Shown here one piece after another: positions 58,801-64,000 of a stretch of DNA of 64,000 bases. Origin of the DNA: Anthoceros angustus (lineage: Eukaryota; Streptophyta; Anthocerotopsida; Anthocerotales; Anthocerotaceae); assembly GCA_010909165.1 (NCBI GenBank), contig VJWM01000116.1, positions 682,001 to 746,000 of the forward strand, in the 5' to 3' direction. The position numbers were made by a program, and so were the translations under genes. Numbering within the stretch: position 1 is the stretch's first letter; every line of letters starts with the position of its first letter. The notes beneath the pieces are model-generated. The model did no database searches and was not told the DNA's origin. It saw only the letters and a list, made by a program, of their open reading frames with translations.

Positions 58801-61800
58801 GGTATTGTTATTATTCTTGTTTTGGGCCGTGGTTTGCTTTGCATGGCATGGGTAGATTAAATTGGTTGGTAAGTTGCCGAAGCCTGCTGTATGGTTGGAG
58901 GTCTACAGATTTCTTACTGTACCCATCTCCTGCAGGTTTCAAGGGCCTTGGAGAAGAATGAGCGGCATGCTGATGCTCTGACATTCCGAGCGAACCTTGA
59001 GCTAAAAGTGGATGACTGGCTGAAAGCCAAGGAAACGATCAAGGAGGTGCTCCAGTTGTCAGATGCCAAGGATAGCTACGCAAATCTGCAGTTGGTGAGC
59101 AAGCCTGAACGGTGAAACCTAATTGCACGGCAGAGGGTAGGATAATAATGGTGGCATGATACTTGCTATGCCTATTGTGCACAGGGGAACTGGAACTACT
59201 ATGCTGCCGTTCGAGGTGAACGGAAGGATCCAAAGTTGGAAGCAACTCATCTGGAAAAAGCGAAAGAGTTGTATGTGAAGGTTGGTTCGTTGCTTTTTAC
59301 GGCGTTATTGATTATGTCAGTCTCATTTGGCAGTTTACAACTGTGCTGACTCTGCATGGTTGGGCAGGTGCTGAACCAGAAGCCCAACAACATGTATGCA
59401 GCCAATGGGATTGGAATCGTTTTAGCTGAGAAAGGCTTGTTTGATCAAGCCAAGGATATTTTCACTCAGGTATGTGTACCCTCAGGTGGCATGCCTTGTG
59501 TTAAATTTCCTTGGGTGTTCTTCTAAACTGTTTCTTCCTGGTGTCTTGGGCTCATAAAATGTGTCATCTGTGTTGATCTTGTGGGAAACTGAAATTCTTG
59601 GTTTCAGGTTCAAGAGTCAGCCTCAGGAAATATCACAGTCGAAATGCCTGATGTTTGGATTAACCTTGCTCACGTATTCTTTGCACAGGCCAGTTTGCCC
59701 TGGCTGTTAAAATGGTAGTTCTGCCTAACTACTTCTTCTAGTCTTGTTTTGAGTATTAAGTAATTGATCTGGCCCTGAATTTCAGGATGCGTTAACTTGT
59801 TGTACTGCAGTATCAAAATTGCTTAAGAAGATTTTATCACAACACAGACACCCAGATACTGCTGTATCTGGCAAGGACGCATTATGAAGCAGAACAGTGG
59901 CAGGAGTGCAAGCGTGTTCTACTGCGTTCCATCCATTTGCAGCCTTCAAACTACACTCTGAGGTTCGACGCTGCAATTGCGATGCAAAAGTACTCCACTG
60001 CCACATTGCAAAATTGAAGCGCACCGCGGATGAGGTATGTGCAAGTTCCTCTGGTAGGTTGAAAGCAGGCAATGTAGGTATTGCTTGGATCTATTCCTCG
60101 ATCAGGAGATCATGCAGTAATGGTTTCGATATGTAATGCAGGTCCGACAGTCTGAAGGTTTGATGCCCCATGGTTACTATGTCTGGATGTTCCTTGGATT
60201 ATAATGTTTAGATCAACAACCAACACTTTTGCTGGCCTGTAGGCACTGGCCATATTTATGTGCAACAAGGCCGGACAGATAAGGGTTTGGAAAATTTTCA
60301 AGGCCACCAAGCACAACTCTCGTGATGTTGATGTAAGATTTTATTGTTGAGGCTCTGATGTAGCACAGCATGTGTTTGCCACCGTTTCTGTCTTGTATGC
60401 TGAACACTCTTGGTTTCACTGAACCAGGCGTGGGTGGAAATTGGTGATCTTTTGGTTGCAACAGACATAGGCCAAGCTCTTGAAGCTTTGAAAACAGTAA
60501 GGCTGGTTTCACATTGTGTAAAAAGTTTTGGCCAATATTTTGCGATGATTGTCTTGAAGCATTTTATTTTATCTTTGTGCCAGGCCCTAAGTCTCCTTAG
60601 GAAACAGCAAGAACATATTCCTCTTCAACTCTTGAATAACATAGGAGTGCTCTATTTGGAGCGTGGAGTATTGCAAGCACCTTTGGAAGCTGCGAAAGTG
60701 CATTTGGAAGCTGCTGAACGGGAAGAGCAACAGACTCGCCAAAAGCAGGAGGTTGCTCGCCAACTAGCAATGGCTGAAGAAGCGCGTCGGAAGCAGAAGA
60801 AGAGCGTAAGCTTCAGCTGGAGCGTAGGAAACGCGACGACGAGTTCCGGAAAGTACAGGAGCAGGAGGCCAAGTTGACGAGATGGATGGTATGTGCGTGT
60901 AAGATGCAGTGATGTAGGCCGGATTTATTAGAATCCACAGCAGCAGCCTTCGAGCAGGTACAGTAAACAGATCCTTGCGCGTAGTAACCAGTTTTAGTAC
61001 CTTGTGGCAGGATTCGTGGAAAGAAAAGAAGCGCAGAGAAAAGCCGGCGGCTGACGAAGATGATGGCTTCATCGCTCCTGAGAAGAAAGAGAAGAAGAAG
61101 GAAAGAAAAGGAGAAAGCGAGAAAAGAAGCAACGCGATGAATACGAAGAAAGAACTCAAGACGAACCAGAGGAGGAACCTGTTTCTGACGACATGGCTGC
61201 TGCTGGGCTGGACGACAGTGACGACGGCTTGGTGAGAAACGCCGATGTTTTCATGGTGTCTCAGGAGTGTCTATCGGGCCACCAGCAACTGATCAACCTT
61301 TTCCTGTTCAGGTACAGGAAGATAGACATCGTCACAAGCGAGGGCGAAGGCAAGCGTTGTCCGAGTCGGACGAGGATATGCCCCGGCGGGAGGATGACGC
61401 CTCTCAAAGACGAAAACGATATGTCGAGAGTGACGAAGACGGCGAAGAGGAAGGGGCGATCGAACATGACTCCAATGGTCATCACTGGGACAGGAATCGC
61501 AAGTACAAAAAGGGAGATGGCCACAGTGACTAATTCGTAAACGCGACTCAATTCTTGGAAGCACAGTAGTCATTTAGGGAAGCTTTAAATGTTGGAGAAA
61601 GCGATAGTTTCTTCATACGATTAGAACAGGAAGGGATGGCCTCAGATGTTCCTTTGGAACATGTTACTGTCCTGTTCAACTTGGCAAGGGTGCATGAGCT
61701 CTTAAATGAAAATGGCAAGGCAACAGTTCTGTACGAGCTCATTATATCTAAGGTCTACTGTTTTGCTGATGCTGAGATACATTGAACCCAGTTGGTTGCT

Positions 61801-64000
61801 TCATCTGGAGTGGATCCTAAAGTGGCGGTGGCTGTCTTATCATGATCAGCATCCAGGATATGTGGATGCCTACCTCAGGCTGGCTGCCATGGCTCTAGCG
61901 AAGAATGAAATAGCACTCAGTACAGAGCTGGTATTGTTATTATTCTTGTTTTGGGCCGTGGTTGCTTTGCATGGCATGGGTAGATTAAATTGGTTGGTAA
62001 GGTCAAGCCTGCTGTATGGTTGGAGGTCTACAGATTTCTTACTGTACCCATCTCCTGCAGGTTCAAGGGCCTTGGAGAAGAATGAGCGGCATGCTGATGC
62101 TCTGACATTCCGAGCGAACCTTGAGCTAAAAGTGGATGACTGGCTGAAAGCCAAGGAAACGATCAAGGAGGTGCTCCAGTTGTCAGATGCCAAGGATAGC
62201 TACGCAAATCTGCAGTTGGTGAGCAAGCCTGAGCGGTGAAACCTAATTGCACGGCAGAGGGTAGGATAATAATGGTGGCATGATACTTGCTATGCCTATT
62301 GTGCACAGGAACTGGAACTACTATGCTGCCGTTCGAGGTGAGCGGAAGGATCCAAAGTTGGAAGCAACTCATCTGGAAGCGAAAGAGTTGTATGTGAAGG
62401 TTGGTTCGTTGCTTTTTACGGCGTTATTGATTATGTCAGTCTCATTTGGCAGTTTACAACTGTGCTGACTCTGCATGGTTGGGCAGGTGCTGAACCAGAA
62501 GCCCAACAACATGTATGCAGCCAATGGGATTGGAATCGTTTTAGCTGAGAAAGGCTTGTTTGATCAAGCCAAGGATATTTTCACTCAGGTATGTGTACCC
62601 TCAGGTGGCATGCCTTGTGTTAAATTTCCTTGGGTGTTCTTCTAAACTGTTTCTTCCTGGTGTCTTGGGCTCATAAAATGTGTCATCTGTGTTGATCTTG
62701 TGGGAAACTGAAATTCTTGGTTTCAGGTTCAAGAGTCAGCCTCAGGAAATATCACAGTCGAAATGCCTGATGTTTGGATTAACCTTGCTCACGTATTCTT
62801 TGCACAGGGCCAGTTTGCCCTGGCTGTTAAAATGGTAGTTCTGCCTAACTACTTCTTCTAGTCTTGTTTTTGAGTATTAAGTAATTGATCTGGCCCTGAA
62901 TTTCAGGATGCGTTAACTTGTTGTACTGCAGTATCAAAATTGCTTAAGAAGATTTTATCACAACACAGACACCCAGATACTGCTGTATCTGGCAAGGACG
63001 CATTATGAAGCAGAACAGTGGCAGGAGTGCAAGCGTGTTCTACTGCGTTCCATCCATTTGCAGCCTTCAAACTACACTCTGAGGTTCGACGCTGCAATTG
63101 CGATGCAAAAGTACTCCACTGCCACATTGCAAAAATTGAAGCGCACCGCGGATGAGGTATGTGCAAGTTCCTCTGGTAGGTTGAAAGCAGGCAATGTAGG
63201 GTATTGCTTGGATCTATTCCTCGATCAGGAGATCATGCAGTAATGGTTTCGATATGTAATGCAGGTCCGACAGTCTGTTGCGGAACTGAAAAATGCCTTG
63301 CGGCTTTTCAGCCAGCTGTCTGGCATCAGTTCCCACCATCTACATGGGTTTGACGAGAAAAAGATTGATATGCATGTGGAGTATTGCAAGCACCTTTTGG
63401 AAGCTGCGAAAGTGCATTTGGAAGCTGCTGAACGGGAAGAGCAACAGACTCGCCAAAAGCAGGAGGTTGCTCGCCAACTAGCAATGGCTGAAGAAGCGCG
63501 TCGGAAAGCAGAAGAAGAGCGTAAGCTTCAGCTGGAGCGTAGGAAACGCGACGACGAGTTCCGGAAAGTACAGGAGCAGGAGGCCAAGTTGACGAGATGG
63601 ATGGTATGTACGTGTAAGATGCAGTGATGTAGGCCCGGATTTATTAGAATCCACAGCAGCAGCCTTCGAGCAGGTACAGTAAACAGATCCCTTGCGCGTA
63701 GTAACCAGTTTTAGTACCTTGTGGCAGGATTCGTGGAAAGAAAAAGAGAAGCGCAGAGAAAAGCCGGCGGCTGACGAAGATGATGGCTTCATCGCTCCTG
63801 AGAAGAAAGAGAAGAAGAAGGAAAAGAAAAGGAGAAAGCGAGAAAAGAAGCAACGCGATGAATACGAAGAAAGAACTCAAGACGAACCAGAGGAGGAACC
63901 TGTTTCTGACGACATGGCTGCTGCTGGGCTGGACGACAGTGACGACGGCTTGGTGAGAAACGCCGATGTTTTCATGGTGTCTCAGGAGTGTCTATCGGGC
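55834..64000 (+). CDS. CTR9: CTR9 homologue (Paf1 complex TPR subunit; VIP6/ELF8), 3' half rearranged
   Basis: TPR scaffold of the Paf1 transcription-elongation complex. The start MGSVYIPVHNSSEEVRVAL at 55834 and many short exons follow the family in order. Examples: REYFKQGKVNEFLQILEEGS (56057), AILNALGAYYTNQGKQEVKQ (56240), HPENVPALLGQ, ARQAFERVLQ, LDPENVEALVALGTMD, GQHYIVEQLMEAAIAS, LGDVKSALANFEKVLDVQPE, AIGHIYVQQGRTDKGLENF, GNWNYYAAVRGERKDPKLEA, NMYAANGIGIVLAEKG, PDVWINLAHVFFAQ, and the charged C-terminal coiled coil EEARRKAEEERKLQLERR. From 57.8 kb on, exon blocks appear twice in scrambled order A-B-A'-C'-B'-C. The full C-terminus with stop occurs in C' (TAA 61531-61533, after KKGDGHSD). 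The last copy runs off the window. As written, no single path gives an intact protein. Confidence 0.9.
57802..58335 (+). repeat. CTR9 block A (first copy)
   Basis: Runs from CGACAGTCTGAAGG to the GTGGAG before AGTATGAGG. Contains exons AIGHIYVQQG..., AWVEIGDLLVATDIGQ... and ALSLLRKQQEHIPLQ.... Duplicated at 60144-60668. Confidence 0.92.
58434..60154 (+). repeat. CTR9 block B (first copy)
   Basis: Covers the exons from AAQQSFREALNVGE to LKRTADE and the following intron. Duplicated at 61561-63274. This copy lacks single bases at 59688 (CAGGCC versus CAGGGCC) and near 60008 (CAAAATTG versus CAAAAATTG), which break the conserved frame. Confidence 0.92.
60144..60668 (+). repeat. CTR9 block A' (second copy)
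   Basis: Near-identical to 57802-58335. Enters from the end of block B at the shared word CGACAGTCTG and leaves into block C' at the shared word GTGGAG. Carries 1-bp deletions, for example GGCACTGGCC versus GGCAATTGGCC. Confidence 0.92.
60664..61560 (+). repeat. CTR9 block C' (terminal exons, first copy)
   Basis: Contains the coiled-coil exon end, the KKEKK-rich exon, the acidic AAAGLDDSDDGL exon, and a last exon VQEDRHRHKRGRRQALSESD ... GDGHSD with TAA at 61531-61533 and a short 3' UTR. It lacks single bases relative to block C (for example CGGAAGCAG versus CGGAAAGCAG). Confidence 0.9.
61561..63274 (+). repeat. CTR9 block B' (second copy)
   Basis: Near-identical to block B. It keeps the frame at the two sites broken in B. 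It has its own losses at 62061 (GTTCAAGG versus GTTTCAAGG) and in CTGGAAGCG versus CTGGAAAAAGCG near 62372. It enters from the C' 3' UTR at a GCACAG word. Confidence 0.92.
63275..64000 (+). repeat. CTR9 block C (terminal exons, second copy, cut by window end)
   Basis: Natural continuation of block B': VRQSVAELKNALRLFSQLSG, the long coiled-coil exon and the Lys/Glu-rich exon, with a more intact frame than C'. The part shared with C' begins at about 63379. The window ends inside the next intron, at the base matching 61276. Confidence 0.9.

Overview
The window is nuclear DNA of a land plant. It is gene-dense, with many short GT-AG introns (mostly about 80-150 bp). It carries typical plant families: a peroxisomal copper amine oxidase, a plant-type LRR receptor-like kinase, PPR fragments, an AGD5-like ArfGAP, and VIP6/ELF8-type CTR9. 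Compact introns, the PPR style and a reverse-transcriptase family I associate with early land plants suggest a lycophyte (Selaginella-like). That placement is inference; a hornwort or another bryophyte is not excluded.

Layout. 0-2 kb: 3' part of a SERAC1-like hydrolase (+). 2.3-6.1 kb: copper amine oxidase (-) ending in the peroxisomal signal SKL. 6.1-12.4 kb: GC-rich, then AT-rich sequence with no convincing gene. 12.4-15.6 kb: AGD5-like ArfGAP (-). 16.3-22.3 kb: a decay zone with two PPR fragments, the decayed N-terminus of a PA200 proteasome activator, a 42-43 bp tandem array and a decayed reverse-transcriptase element. 23.2-25.5 kb: two tandem 1.15-kb copies of the promoter and signal-peptide exon of an LRR receptor-like pseudokinase gene (to 28.5 kb). 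28.8-30.3 kb: organellar glyoxalase II. 30.3-35.2 kb: AT-rich, repeat-rich DNA. 35.25-45.95 kb: a Mutator-like element (long terminal inverted repeats, 9-bp target duplication) whose transposase gene is split by a 4.5-kb TG...CA insertion with a 5-bp target duplication. A 2.2-kb tandem duplication then spans one insertion boundary. 46.3-55.5 kb: a compact run of eIF3l, a plastid membrane protein, ATG5, a GSTCD-like methyltransferase and WDR55. 55.8-64 kb: CTR9, whose 3' half is present as rearranged blocks A-B-A'-C'-B'-C.

The identifiable genes are mostly conserved housekeeping functions (translation initiation, autophagy, Paf1 transcription complex, vesicle traffic, methylglyoxal detoxification, amine oxidation); they do not form a pathway cluster. 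Two divergent pairs (plastid protein/ATG5 and WDR55/CTR9) share short intergenic promoters.

A caution runs through the whole window. Wherever a block is duplicated, the copies differ mainly by one- or few-base indels, often in homopolymers, and these break conserved reading frames. Several single-copy genes (RLK, methyltransferase) show the same kind of frameshift. The duplications and some 'pseudogene' breaks may therefore be products of noisy long-read assembly. I could not run any search; family names come from recognised motifs and remembered family features.
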